DNA of 46,520 nucleotides, taken from positions 1-46,520 of the forward strand of contig NZ_VBVX01000011.1 in NCBI RefSeq assembly GCF_005981925.1, in the 5' to 3' direction. Below are positions 1 through 7,881 of the stretch, in pieces. This DNA comes from Streptomyces albidochromogenes. GTDB lineage: Bacteria; Actinomycetota; Actinomycetes; Streptomycetales; Streptomycetaceae. Positions within the stretch are counted from its first letter, which is position 1. Each line of letters begins with the position of its first letter. The notes beneath the pieces are model-generated. The model searched no databases. It was not told the origin of the DNA and saw nothing but the letters and a program-made list of their open reading frames with translations. A program made the translations under genes and the position numbers.

Positions 1-509
1 GTGGTGCCCCGCCGCACCCCCGGCGACCGCCCGCGCCGAACAACCTGACCACCGGACACGGGAGACAGCGAACCCGCCAACCGGAATGCGGCGAGATACT
101 GCGACCCCACTTGCTCCGCCTCGGTGACAACAAGCCTGCCGCTGGTGACAACTGTCGCGCTCCGGCTCAAACGGGTACTTGATGACGACGGCCCGGACGG
201 ACGGACGCCAGGTCGGCCGCTCCAGCGCCGGCCACCGCTCACCCTCCTTGCAAGTGCTTGTCCTGCGGGCGCTCACGGAGCTTGCCGACCCCTCCCTTCA
301 CGGTGGCCGTCCGGCGTGAACGGGCTGCGCAGGCGCGGGCCCAGCTCCACTCCCTCTCTCGGTACCGGTACCGGCAGGCCAACTCCGTCTCGCACTGCGG
401 GCGTTCTCTCGAAAGTCCTAGCGGCGAACACCCCCACGGCGTAAGGTCCTGCGCTTGTGCGCATCGCACACACGTTTGAATTTTCGTCCGAAGAGAGGCA
501 AGACCGTTC
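1..509. other. Upstream intergenic region of the nuclease gene
   Basis: No gene is supported here. A reading frame open at base 1 ends at 46-48 and could be the last codons of a gene outside the window. The short ORFs on both strands lack homology and ribosome binding sites. Just before the next gene lies a perfect 6-3-6 inverted repeat, TGTGCG-CAT-CGCACA (456-470), inside a more AT-rich stretch, so this is the likely promoter and operator area. A GGTACCGGTACC repeat near 361 looks incidental. Confidence 0.4.
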
Positions 510-3500
510 GTGTATCCATCCAAGAACCTGGCCGGGACGCGTCACAGCAGACGCCTGTATCCCCGCCTCGCGTTAGGCGCCGCGGCGCTCCTGGTCGCCG
601 AAGCCGCGTTCATCACCGGCACTCAGGCAGCCGCCGCACCCAAACCCGAGCCCGCCAGTAAAGCCGTCACGCCGGCCCAGCCCACCCGGGCGGACAACCT
701 CAAGGCCGACATGGCGTGGGCTCACAAGCACGCCAAAGGGTCCAAGGCATGGGCTGTCGTCCAGGCCAAGCGCACAGGTAAGAAGGTGGTGGCCACCGAC
801 GAAACGAATGCCACCACGTACACCGTCGCCAACCCCGACGGCACCCTGACCACGGAACTCACCTCCGGCCCCGAACGGGTCTGGCGCGGCGGCAAGTGGC
901 ACAAGGTCGACATCTCCCTCGCCGCCGGTGCGGACGGAACAGTCACGGCGAAGAATCACCCCACCGGTCTGCGCCTGTCGGGCAAGAGCGGCGGATCCGC
1001 GCCCGTCTCGCTCCTGGCCGCGAAGGACGCCCCCGCACGGGACTTGGTCACGCTGGGATCCGGCGACGACAAGGTGACCTTGCAGTGGAAGGGCGGACTT
1101 CCCACCCCGGTCCTCGACGGCACCCGGGCCCGGTACGAGAACGCGGTGCCCGGCGCGGACGTCATCGTCGAAGCGACGCGTACCGGGTTCGAGCAGTTCG
1201 TCGAGATCGCCTCGAAGCCGGCCGCCGCCAGTGCGTACACGTACACGCTGCCGGTCAAGACCGACGGCCTGAAGGCGAAGCCGAACAGGGACGGTTCGGT
1301 CACCTTCACCGACACGAAGACCGGCGAGGTACGGGCGACGATGCCCGCCCCGGTCATGTGGGATTCGACCGTCGACAAGCGCTCGGGCGAGCACACCCGC
1401 CGCGCGCCGGTCGCCATGAAGGTCATCGACAAGGGGCGTGGGGAGGTTGACCTGGTCGTCACCCCGAGTGCGAAGTTCCTCGCCGACCCCGCGACGAAGT
1501 ACCCGGTGACCGTGGACCCGTCCACCTCTGCCCTGGGGAACACGTTCGACACCTACGTCCAGCAGGGCGAGACTGTCGACTGGTCGGCCGATACGGAACT
1601 CGACCTGGGCAACCCCGGGACGAAGAACGCGAACGGAACCTACCGCACGGCCCGCTCCTTCATCACGTGGAACACCGAGCCGATCGCGGATTCTCTCGTG
1701 TCCTCGGCCACGCTGTCCCTGTACAACTTCCACAGCGGCAACGACGACTGCACCGCACAGCCGTGGGAAGTGTGGTCGGCGAACCAGGCCACCACAGCCA
1801 GCCGGTGGACGAGCCAGCCGACGATGGCACAGAAGTACGCCACGTCCACGGCGACCCGCGGTAACCCCTCGTGCGGAGCGGACGGGTGGATCACCGCCAA
1901 TGTCACCAGCCTTGCCCAGCACTGGGCCGCGCAGAAGTGGGCGAAGGCCGGCATGGGGCTGCGCGCGACGAGCGAATCAGTGATCGCGCAGTGGAAGCGG
2001 GTGAACTCCGCGAACAACACGGCGAACCAGCCGAAGCTTTCGGTCACCTACAACTTCCGCCCCGAGACCGGGACAGCACAGCAGGCCGGTGCCCCGTTCA
2101 GGTCATACGCAGGTGTGTGGGCGGTCAACACCACAACCCCGGTCCTGCGGGACAAGTTCGCCGACAAGGACGGCGACAAGGTCAATGGGACCTACCAGAT
2201 CTACGATGCTGCGACGAACACGCCGATCGTCACCCCAGCCGGTGACGGAGTGATCGTCTCTCCGTTCGTCGAGCCCGGAGCATGGGCCCCCGCGACAGTG
2301 CCGGCCGGGCAGCTGAAGGACGGCAAGACGTACAAGTTCCGCAGTTCTCCGTACGACGGCACGCATTACAACACGGAGTGGTCGCCGTGGGTGCAGTTCG
2401 TCGTCGACACCACCGCGCCGGTTCGCCCGGCGTCGGTAGCCTCGTCCACGTACCCGGAGAACTGGGGCGGTGGAGGCGCTGGTGTCGCCGGTTCCTTCGA
2501 CGTCACCACCGGTGCGCCGGACGCCTATGAGGTTCGCTACCGCCTCGACCCGTACTCCGATGATCCGGCCAACGTCGGATGGACCACGGTGCGCACGAGT
2601 GCCCCGCTGGCGTCGAGCAGGGCCGCGGCTGCTGATGCCGCCTACACACTCACTCCCGCAGCGGACGGCAACCACGTAGTGCAGACCGTCTCCGTGGACC
2701 GGGCCATGAACGTCTCCCCGATCCGCGACTACGGGTTCACCGCCGGAAACCGGGACTACAACCGGGCGCAGAAGATCAACATCAAGCTTCCGGCCAACGA
2801 CAGAACCTCGCAGCAGCCGGATCCGTCCGACCCGCCGAAGCCCGCATGGGACCCGTGGAAGCAGGGCGGTCAGGCCAGCACCTTCAAGACCGGCAAGGGC
2901 ACCCAGGTCACGATCACCCCGAAGGACCAGGCATCTCTGGCGTTCACAAGGAAGGCCGCGAAGCGCCTCACCGCCTTCGCCCCTTCGTACCCGGATCCGG
3001 TCGTCGCTGATGCCTGGTGCCAGCCGAGCCTGTACGGCGCCGCGCAGAAATCCCTGATGACCCGCACCGAAGCGTGCGTGTTCTTCGATCTCCAGTTCAC
3101 CGCGGAGAGCAAGTTCGAGGACGGCGTTGTCCCGGTGAAGTACCGGGCCAACTTCGAGGTCCACTTCCAGGTCAAGACCGACGCCCACGGCGACGCCATC
3201 AAGACCTGGGTGCAGATCAATCCGGTGTTCAACAACTTCCCGGGCGATGAGCGCGCGGTCGTGATGGGTGCCGGTAACCCGGGTGCCTGGTTCGACTCGA
3301 TGTGTGTGAGCGACGGATGCAACACGGGCGGCGACAGTGCCCGGCAGAACTTCGACTTCTTCGGTGACCTCACCTGGAAGGGAGGCATGAACGGCTCAAG
3401 CCCGGTCGACACCCACATGGCCACCGGCACGGCCGACCACAAGTGGAACGGCAACGTCAACAAGGCTTCCGGCACCACCGACAACGACCAGTCGAAGAGC

Positions 3501-4340
3501 ATGCCCGTCTTCTTCTCCGGCCGTCCTGTCACCGAGGTGGAAGCACCTCCCGGCCTGAACGGCAGGAAGGGTGAATGGAGGGACGACTACGCGTCCTGGC
3601 AGTCCCCGTCGCTCGTCGTGACCTGTGACAAGGTCGCTTCCTACGGCACCCCGGGCTGTGTGCTGCCGCAGTACGCACCGACGTACCACTTCAACACCGC
3701 CGCCTACCCGGAGGCAGCCGCGCACGCCTGGCTGATCCAGAACAAGTCGAAGGTCAAGGGCATCGGGCAGAGCTGGAAGTCTCCGCTCCAGTACCTGCCG
3801 CCGGAGACCAGGAACAAGCAGGCGTACGACCCCCAGAAGAGCCGCGATGCGATGTGTACCAGGTACAGGGGGCCGAAGTCGGCGGGCACCGGATGGGTTC
3901 CGCGCAAGACGTTCCTGCCCCACCCGAAGACGGCCCTGCACCACAACGGACCGCACTTCGACGAAGTCAACTGCGACGAGTTCCCGTTCGCCTCGACGTA
4001 CCAGTCCGCCGGTATGAAGCAGACCGCCGGCGGTAAGAACGAGGCGCTGAACGGCGGCGCGGACTGTATGCAAACCGTGTCCGCCACCGCGGACGACGGA
4101 AGCGTGCACTTCCTCGACGACACCCGGTACGACGCCCCGACGTTCAACGAGAACTGCGGACGGTCCTCGATGTCAGGTGATGTCAACCAGGGGTCGATGC
4201 AACCATTCGGAACGTTCGCGAGAGAGATGCGGCTGCTCGACGAACAGGGCTACTTCCTGGACCCGGGCAATGACTGGTTCAAGGGGTGCGACCCCTCGAA
4301 GGCCGATCTGATCTGCACCATGACCAAGCCCGCACCCTGA
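510..4340 (+). CDS. Secreted DNRLRE-domain protein with C-terminal NucA/NucB-type nuclease domain
   Basis: The 1276-residue protein has an N-terminal signal peptide: a basic start, a hydrophobic stretch at about residues 20-40, then an AQAAAAP-like cleavage region. Residues about 340-520 match the DNRLRE beta-sandwich (DTYVQQGETVDWSADTEL, then SFITW and SATLSLYNF), a module common in streptomycete secreted and Rhs-type proteins. A fibronectin-like repeat region follows. Near residue 1150 the segment DEVNCDEFPFASTYQ is the hallmark of NucA/NucB deoxyribonucleases, with conserved Asp/Glu and Cys, and Cys residues recur to the end. I infer an exported DNase toxin or a DNA-uptake type nuclease. 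The GTG start at 510 is preceded by a GAGAGG-like site. A convergent SMI1 gene follows, consistent with a toxin/immunity pair. The nuclease family is well supported; the toxin role is inferred. Confidence 0.85.
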   Translation: MYPSKNLAGTRHSRRLYPRLALGAAALLVAEAAFITGTQAAAAPKPEPASKAVTPAQPTRADNLKADMAWAHKHAKGSKAWAVVQAKRTGKKVVATDETNATTYTVANPDGTLTTELTSGPERVWRGGKWHKVDISLAAGADGTVTAKNHPTGLRLSGKSGGSAPVSLLAAKDAPARDLVTLGSGDDKVTLQWKGGLPTPVLDGTRARYENAVPGADVIVEATRTGFEQFVEIASKPAAASAYTYTLPVKTDGLKAKPNRDGSVTFTDTKTGEVRATMPAPVMWDSTVDKRSGEHTRRAPVAMKVIDKGRGEVDLVVTPSAKFLADPATKYPVTVDPSTSALGNTFDTYVQQGETVDWSADTELDLGNPGTKNANGTYRTARSFITWNTEPIADSLVSSATLSLYNFHSGNDDCTAQPWEVWSANQATTASRWTSQPTMAQKYATSTATRGNPSCGADGWITANVTSLAQHWAAQKWAKAGMGLRATSESVIAQWKRVNSANNTANQPKLSVTYNFRPETGTAQQAGAPFRSYAGVWAVNTTTPVLRDKFADKDGDKVNGTYQIYDAATNTPIVTPAGDGVIVSPFVEPGAWAPATVPAGQLKDGKTYKFRSSPYDGTHYNTEWSPWVQFVVDTTAPVRPASVASSTYPENWGGGGAGVAGSFDVTTGAPDAYEVRYRLDPYSDDPANVGWTTVRTSAPLASSRAAAADAAYTLTPAADGNHVVQTVSVDRAMNVSPIRDYGFTAGNRDYNRAQKINIKLPANDRTSQQPDPSDPPKPAWDPWKQGGQASTFKTGKGTQVTITPKDQASLAFTRKAAKRLTAFAPSYPDPVVADAWCQPSLYGAAQKSLMTRTEACVFFDLQFTAESKFEDGVVPVKYRANFEVHFQVKTDAHGDAIKTWVQINPVFNNFPGDERAVVMGAGNPGAWFDSMCVSDGCNTGGDSARQNFDFFGDLTWKGGMNGSSPVDTHMATGTADHKWNGNVNKASGTTDNDQSKSMPVFFSGRPVTEVEAPPGLNGRKGEWRDDYASWQSPSLVVTCDKVASYGTPGCVLPQYAPTYHFNTAAYPEAAAHAWLIQNKSKVKGIGQSWKSPLQYLPPETRNKQAYDPQKSRDAMCTRYRGPKSAGTGWVPRKTFLPHPKTALHHNGPHFDEVNCDEFPFASTYQSAGMKQTAGGKNEALNGGADCMQTVSATADDGSVHFLDDTRYDAPTFNENCGRSSMSGDVNQGSMQPFGTFAREMRLLDEQGYFLDPGNDWFKGCDPSKADLICTMTKPAP

Positions 4341-4360
4341 ACCGACTGCGGTGCAACGGA

Positions 4361-4398
4361 CAGCCCCCATCCGGGACCGGGTGGGGGCTGCCCCTTTT
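4361..4398. terminator. Bidirectional terminator between nuclease and SMI1 genes
   Basis: A perfect 9-bp stem, CAGCCCCCA (4361-4369) with TGGGGGCTG (4382-4390), is followed by CCCCTTTT on the plus strand. It sits between two convergent stop codons, so it can serve both genes. A real T-run is unusual for Streptomyces. Confidence 0.8.
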
Positions 4399-5049
4399 CT
4401 AGTGCACGGGCCGCCAGTCGGCGGCCGTCTCGTCCAGTCGCGGAGACTGCGGGTCCTGCCAGATCAGACAGCCGTACACGATCCCAGGTACATCGGAACC
4501 CATCCGCTCGGCCGGGCCCTCGACGAGGGTCCGGGCGACGGTTTCCAAGTACGCGGCGATCGACGGGTACAGCGGCTCCCCCATGAACATGCCCTCGTAG
4601 CTGCTCCACTTACCGAGCCCGGTGGCCGACAGGTACAGGCCGGTGTCGGTCGCTTCGGAGTAGTTGCCGAAGGGGGCAGCCCACTGTGCGCCCTCCCAAT
4701 AGTCCTTGCCCTGGTAGTCGAAGCCGGCCAGCCGCGGCCGGATCGACTGAGCGGGGGTGAGCAGCAGCCCGTGAGGCAGGAACTGCCCCGTACCCACCTC
4801 GCCCTCTTCGTCGTACTCGTCGATGTCGAGCTGCCGCACCCCGCCGGCCACCTTCCACAGGGCGATCAGCTCGGGCGGGAAGCCGTACCCGCAGTGATGC
4901 CTGAGCCGGCTTTCCGCTTCCTCTATCTCGGCCTCGGTGGCCGGGGGAAGAATCGAAGCGTGCGAGGTAGGGGCGTACTCCCGTAACCAGGATTCGACGC
5001 GGGCCCACGCGGACGTGACGTCTGCCGCTTCGCTGTTGTTCTTGCTCAT
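4399..5049 (-). CDS. SMI1/KNR4 family protein, candidate immunity protein
   Basis: The 216-residue protein carries the SMI1/KNR4 fold signature: an N-terminal acidic helix (ATEAEIEEAESRL), then GYGFPPELIALWKVAGG, then the tryptophan- and glycine-rich C-terminal half. SMI1 superfamily proteins often neutralise the nuclease toxins of polymorphic toxin systems by direct binding in the cytoplasm. It converges on the NucA/NucB nuclease gene with only 58 bases between stops, supporting a toxin/immunity pairing, although the usual order is immunity downstream on the same strand. The ATG at 5049 is chosen over an upstream in-frame ATG because GGAGAA lies at the right distance. The family is sure; the partner is inferred from position. 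Confidence 0.85.
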   Translation of the reverse strand: MSKNNSEAADVTSAWARVESWLREYAPTSHASILPPATEAEIEEAESRLRHHCGYGFPPELIALWKVAGGVRQLDIDEYDEEGEVGTGQFLPHGLLLTPAQSIRPRLAGFDYQGKDYWEGAQWAAPFGNYSEATDTGLYLSATGLGKWSSYEGMFMGEPLYPSIAAYLETVARTLVEGPAERMGSDVPGIVYGCLIWQDPQSPRLDETAADWRPVH

Positions 5050-5544
5050 CCGGTTTCTCCGTTGTATCGGTAGGGCCAGTGCATGCGGATCTTCCCCCGC
5101 TGAACGTGCTCGCGTCATGCGGCAGGGCACTTTGGCGCAGCGCCGTCCACTCCTCCTGCGTCACGGACACCGTTGCGAGTCTGCTCGACGGTGGCGGGGT
5201 ACGGCGTACTGGTCACAGTTCCGTCCAGCTTCGTCGGCGGTGGTCCGCAAGGGCCGCAGCGTCTTCGGGATCTTCGAGGAGGCTGACCAGCAGACAGGTG
5301 ATGAGGTCGTGGTCAGTGAGCGCCATGGGAACCCGGCGTGGAGAGCAGACTCTCCTCGCTCATGCCCACAAGCTCATGCACCAGGTCAGCCACCTCTTTC
5401 GCCAGTTCAGCCTCAGGCCATGACCCAGGCTGGGCCCGTCGCCCCGCAAAGCGCCTGTGAGGCCCTGTACCGCCGCCCGGAGGGCGGCAATGCCTGTGCC
5501 AGAGCACTTCGGTTGGCGAGCTCCGCCAGGTGCCGCCCTCAGGT
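5050..5544. other. Region with two short overlapping ORFs, possibly decayed
   Basis: On the minus strand, a frame ending at 5313 (tail AKEVADLVHELVGMSEES) looks like coding sequence with no clear beginning. It overlaps a 37-codon ORF at 5213-5326. Both are short and neither has a strong ribosome binding site. The stretch may be a decayed small gene or a frameshifted one, and nothing else is recognisable. Confidence 0.3.
5213..5326 (-). CDS. Possible 37-residue small protein
   Basis: The ORF starts at an ATG (MALTDHDLITCLLVSLLEDP) and encodes an acidic, leucine-rich helix-like peptide. Its start overlaps the end of an upstream coding-like frame that terminates at 5313. No good Shine-Dalgarno sequence is visible and I recognise no family. 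The composition resembles real coding sequence more than the shadow frames do. It could be a small conserved protein translationally coupled to the upstream frame, or part of a longer gene broken by a frameshift. Confidence 0.25.
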   Translation of the reverse strand: MALTDHDLITCLLVSLLEDPEDAAALADHRRRSWTEL

Positions 5545-6747
5545 TCACGGTGTGGTGTGCGCCTTGTGCACGCCTCCCGGTGGGGCGATGCTCCAGGCGC
5601 CGCGCGACTGAACGTACAGCAGGCCGGCCTTCCTCGGGGCGACGGCCGTTGCCGTGAACGAACCGTTCCCCTGGCACAGGAGCGCCCCGAGCCTGAAGTT
5701 CGGCCGAAGCTCGTGGAGTGAGAAAGCGGTCCCGTCGTGCTGGGTGACCCGCAGGGGCACCTGGCCGCCAAGGTGCCGAAGGACATAGGAGCCGGTCGAT
5801 CCCAGTTCTCCCTCCAGGAGCGGAATCTCCTCCGGCGGATGCAACCAGATCCGCCACCGTCCCTTGGTGTTCATCTGGAGACGTATCGCATCCCGGCCGT
5901 CGGACTCGATCGGAACGATCACCCGCGTCAGCGGGGAGCCGTGCGTGAGGATCTGTCTGGGCCGCCTGTTGTCGCCGGCCGGGCTGGTCAGCTCGACCCA
6001 CGAGTTCGTGGCCCGCTCCAGCTGGACCACCAGCAGGGCCGGCTTCCGAGGGTCAGTACGAACCAGCTGGGCTCCCGTAGAGCCGCGGCTTTCCCAGCGC
6101 TGCCGCACACTCGTGCGCCGGGGCCAGGTCTCGTACGGGTCGGGAGAAGCGAGCGAGAAGGGGTGGGGCGGAGGGGCCGAGGTCGGGAGACGCTCCGTGC
6201 GCCTCTTCGCGCCGGCGGCGCCGGCCACGTTCGGGACCGACGCGGGCTGCGTGGCCGGCCGTTGCTCCCGCAGACCGTTCTCGATCGGCGGCATCCCCTC
6301 CGCCAGGCGTACGGCATCAGCTGCGCACACAGCGATCACCCGGGCGGCACCTTCGGAAGGCGCCCAGCGGACCTCCTCGGCCGACTGTCCGTGACGGGGG
6401 TCGAAGAAGCACAGTGGACGCCGCTGCGGGCGTGGCCGTCTTTCGACCACGGCGTCCACACAGGCCAGCGCATGGCGCCCCTCGTCGAGGGCGCGCAGCA
6501 CATCGACGGCGTCCCGGAGGTTCCGGTCGCCGACGAAGTTCTGCTTCGCCTGCTCGTACGCGTCCAACGCCCGTTGGTAGTCAGCGAGGACACCAGGATC
6601 ATCCTGGTGCCGGCCCGGTGCGAAGGGGTGCCCGGCGAGCATCTCACCGAAGGCGGTGATCTCCGCATCGACCTGGGCAAGTTCATCCTCGCGCCTGCGT
6701 CCGCTGCTGAACAGACCGGCGATCGCCCCCACTATCCCGTCAGCCAT
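5545..6747 (-). CDS. Conserved actinobacterial protein of unknown function, two-domain
   Basis: The 400-residue protein starts at the ATG at 6747 (MADGIVGAIAGLFSSGRRRE). The in-frame extension further upstream has non-coding composition. Residues about 15-110 are helical and charged (DELAQVDAEITAFGEML, YQRALDAYEQAKQNF). Near residue 115 comes a Cys-containing CFFDPRHG motif with a later VCAADA, reminiscent of segments in actinobacterial TPM/YgcG-like proteins. After a proline-rich, low-complexity linker, residues about 240-395 form a beta-rich domain (VIVPIESDGRDAIRLQ, RWRIWLHPPEEIP, GSYVLRHLGG) resembling a beta-sandwich. No signal peptide or membrane segment is obvious beyond a weak N-terminal amphipathic helix. 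I do not recognise a function. It stands alone, upstream of a decayed region. Confidence 0.75.
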   Translation of the reverse strand: MADGIVGAIAGLFSSGRRREDELAQVDAEITAFGEMLAGHPFAPGRHQDDPGVLADYQRALDAYEQAKQNFVGDRNLRDAVDVLRALDEGRHALACVDAVVERRPRPQRRPLCFFDPRHGQSAEEVRWAPSEGAARVIAVCAADAVRLAEGMPPIENGLREQRPATQPASVPNVAGAAGAKRRTERLPTSAPPPHPFSLASPDPYETWPRRTSVRQRWESRGSTGAQLVRTDPRKPALLVVQLERATNSWVELTSPAGDNRRPRQILTHGSPLTRVIVPIESDGRDAIRLQMNTKGRWRIWLHPPEEIPLLEGELGSTGSYVLRHLGGQVPLRVTQHDGTAFSLHELRPNFRLGALLCQGNGSFTATAVAPRKAGLLYVQSRGAWSIAPPGGVHKAHTTP

Positions 6748-7667
6748 ACCTGCGATCGTAATCGTGCCGGCCGGGTTGGGTATGTCACTTGCCGCCCGGC
6801 GTTCCTCTTCCCCGCCGAGTTGAACTCGCCCCGCCGTACTGGTCCCGGGATCCTGCCACAGGCTTCGCAGATGCTGGTGCACGAGTGAGTACATCGGGCT
6901 CGCGCGCAGACGCGAGGCCGCCTTCTGGACGGAATCCATTGGAGACGGCGAGACGGTCGAGATCGACGAGCAGGGCCTGCGCGGCACCGTGCTTCGACCA
7001 GCCGTAGTGATGGGGACCATCTCATTGCAGAGGTGGATGTCGCCCTGTCCGAGCAGTCGTTGCTCGCCGTTGGCCTCCGAGCGTCCCACACCCTCGTTCT
7101 GCAGGGCGATGCCGATGACGGGTACGGCCTCCTGGCGTATGTGGCACGCGGTCCGGGGCAGCCGGTGTTGCTCGACGCGAAGAGGGTGAGGCCGCCGAGC
7201 TGCCACGCCCCCACCCGGGCCCGCAGACCCGACGCGTGCTCTTCGTGCGAGAAGCGCTTCGGCACGGACGCTTGGTTGTGCGTGGAGTGGAACGCTCCAC
7301 GCTGGGACACCGGTACGGCATCAGTGTCGAGCAGCAGCATGTCCCCACACACGGTCAACGAGCTGGAAGCCGATTGTCCGACGGCGTCCTGCACCTGCCA
7401 AGCCAGGAATGGATCTGACCGGCGGTCCGGGAAGTGACGGGGCGGCGCTCGCTGTGCGACGTGAACGCACCCGAGCTGGACGAAGGACCGACGTACGGTG
7501 AGCAAGGCCACCAGCCGACGGGCGTCGGCGTGCGACGAGGCACCCCAAGGACAGCGGCCCCGCCGGCAGCATGCGAATTATTGCGTTGCAAAGACGGCCG
7601 GGGACGTTTTAGCCTCGTGTGGTTCCGCCGGTGCCCGTTCCGGGGCCCGGCGCTGTGTTTCGAGGTG
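6748..7667. other. 920-bp region without an intact gene, probable decayed coding sequence
   Basis: No complete gene is visible. On the plus strand, about 6880-7010 reads as a GC3-rich, protein-like segment (FWTESIGDGETVEIDEQGL). It appears to continue in another frame at about 7020-7150 (EVDVALSEQSLLAVGL) and again near 7236-7418, as expected for a gene broken by indels. I could not assign a family. The last 100 bases (7570-7667) are more AT-rich and contain TTGCAA near 7586, which may be part of the promoter of the downstream efflux gene. Confidence 0.35.
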
Positions 7668-7845
7668 ATGACGTATCTCCCAGGCCAAGTAGCCGCTCGT
7701 TCCGAGGCTCTTTCCGGTTGTCCGCAATGGCGGGCTCCCGACGCATGCCTCGACGGCGGTGCTCCTTGATGGCCTGGGCTCGTTGCACCCTGCTTTCCCC
7801 TGTCGCGTTGTAGGCGTGCGGGGGCATGCCCAGGCCTGCCCCCGC
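7661..7845 (+). promoter_or_regulatory. Efflux-pump leader with mini-ORF and hairpin (copy 1)
   Basis: A leader of about 215 bases precedes the first pump. It opens with GAGGTGATGACGTATC, a site repeated almost exactly before the second pump, where it also starts an ORF with MTYxPG. A perfect 9-bp hairpin, GCGGGGGCA (7818-7826) with TGCCCCCGC (7837-7845), lies 36 bases before the pump's GTG and is followed by CCCTATTCCTT. A short leader ORF, a terminator-like hairpin and an efflux gene together are the arrangement known for ribosome-mediated attenuation of drug-resistance genes in actinobacteria. That regulation is inferred here. Confidence 0.5.
7668..7769 (+). CDS. Putative leader peptide upstream of efflux pump 1
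   Basis: The 33-codon ORF starts at ATG 7668 (MTYLPGQVAARSEALSGCPQ) and stops at TGA 7767-7769, 112 bases before the pump start. A GAGG sequence directly precedes the ATG, though its spacing is short. The first codons (MTYxPG) and their flanking bases are conserved before the second pump, whereas the later codons diverge. That pattern suits a leader peptide whose opening codons matter. It may instead be a conserved operator that happens to contain an ATG. Confidence 0.35.
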   Translation: MTYLPGQVAARSEALSGCPQWRAPDACLDGGAP

Positions 7846-7881
7846 CCCTATTCCTTCTGTACGCGAACAGGAACCTTCCTC

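Noticed and set aside
361..372. GGTACCGGTACC palindrome
   Set aside because: A short tandem of GGTACC without a nearby start or paired copy; probably chance in GC-rich DNA.
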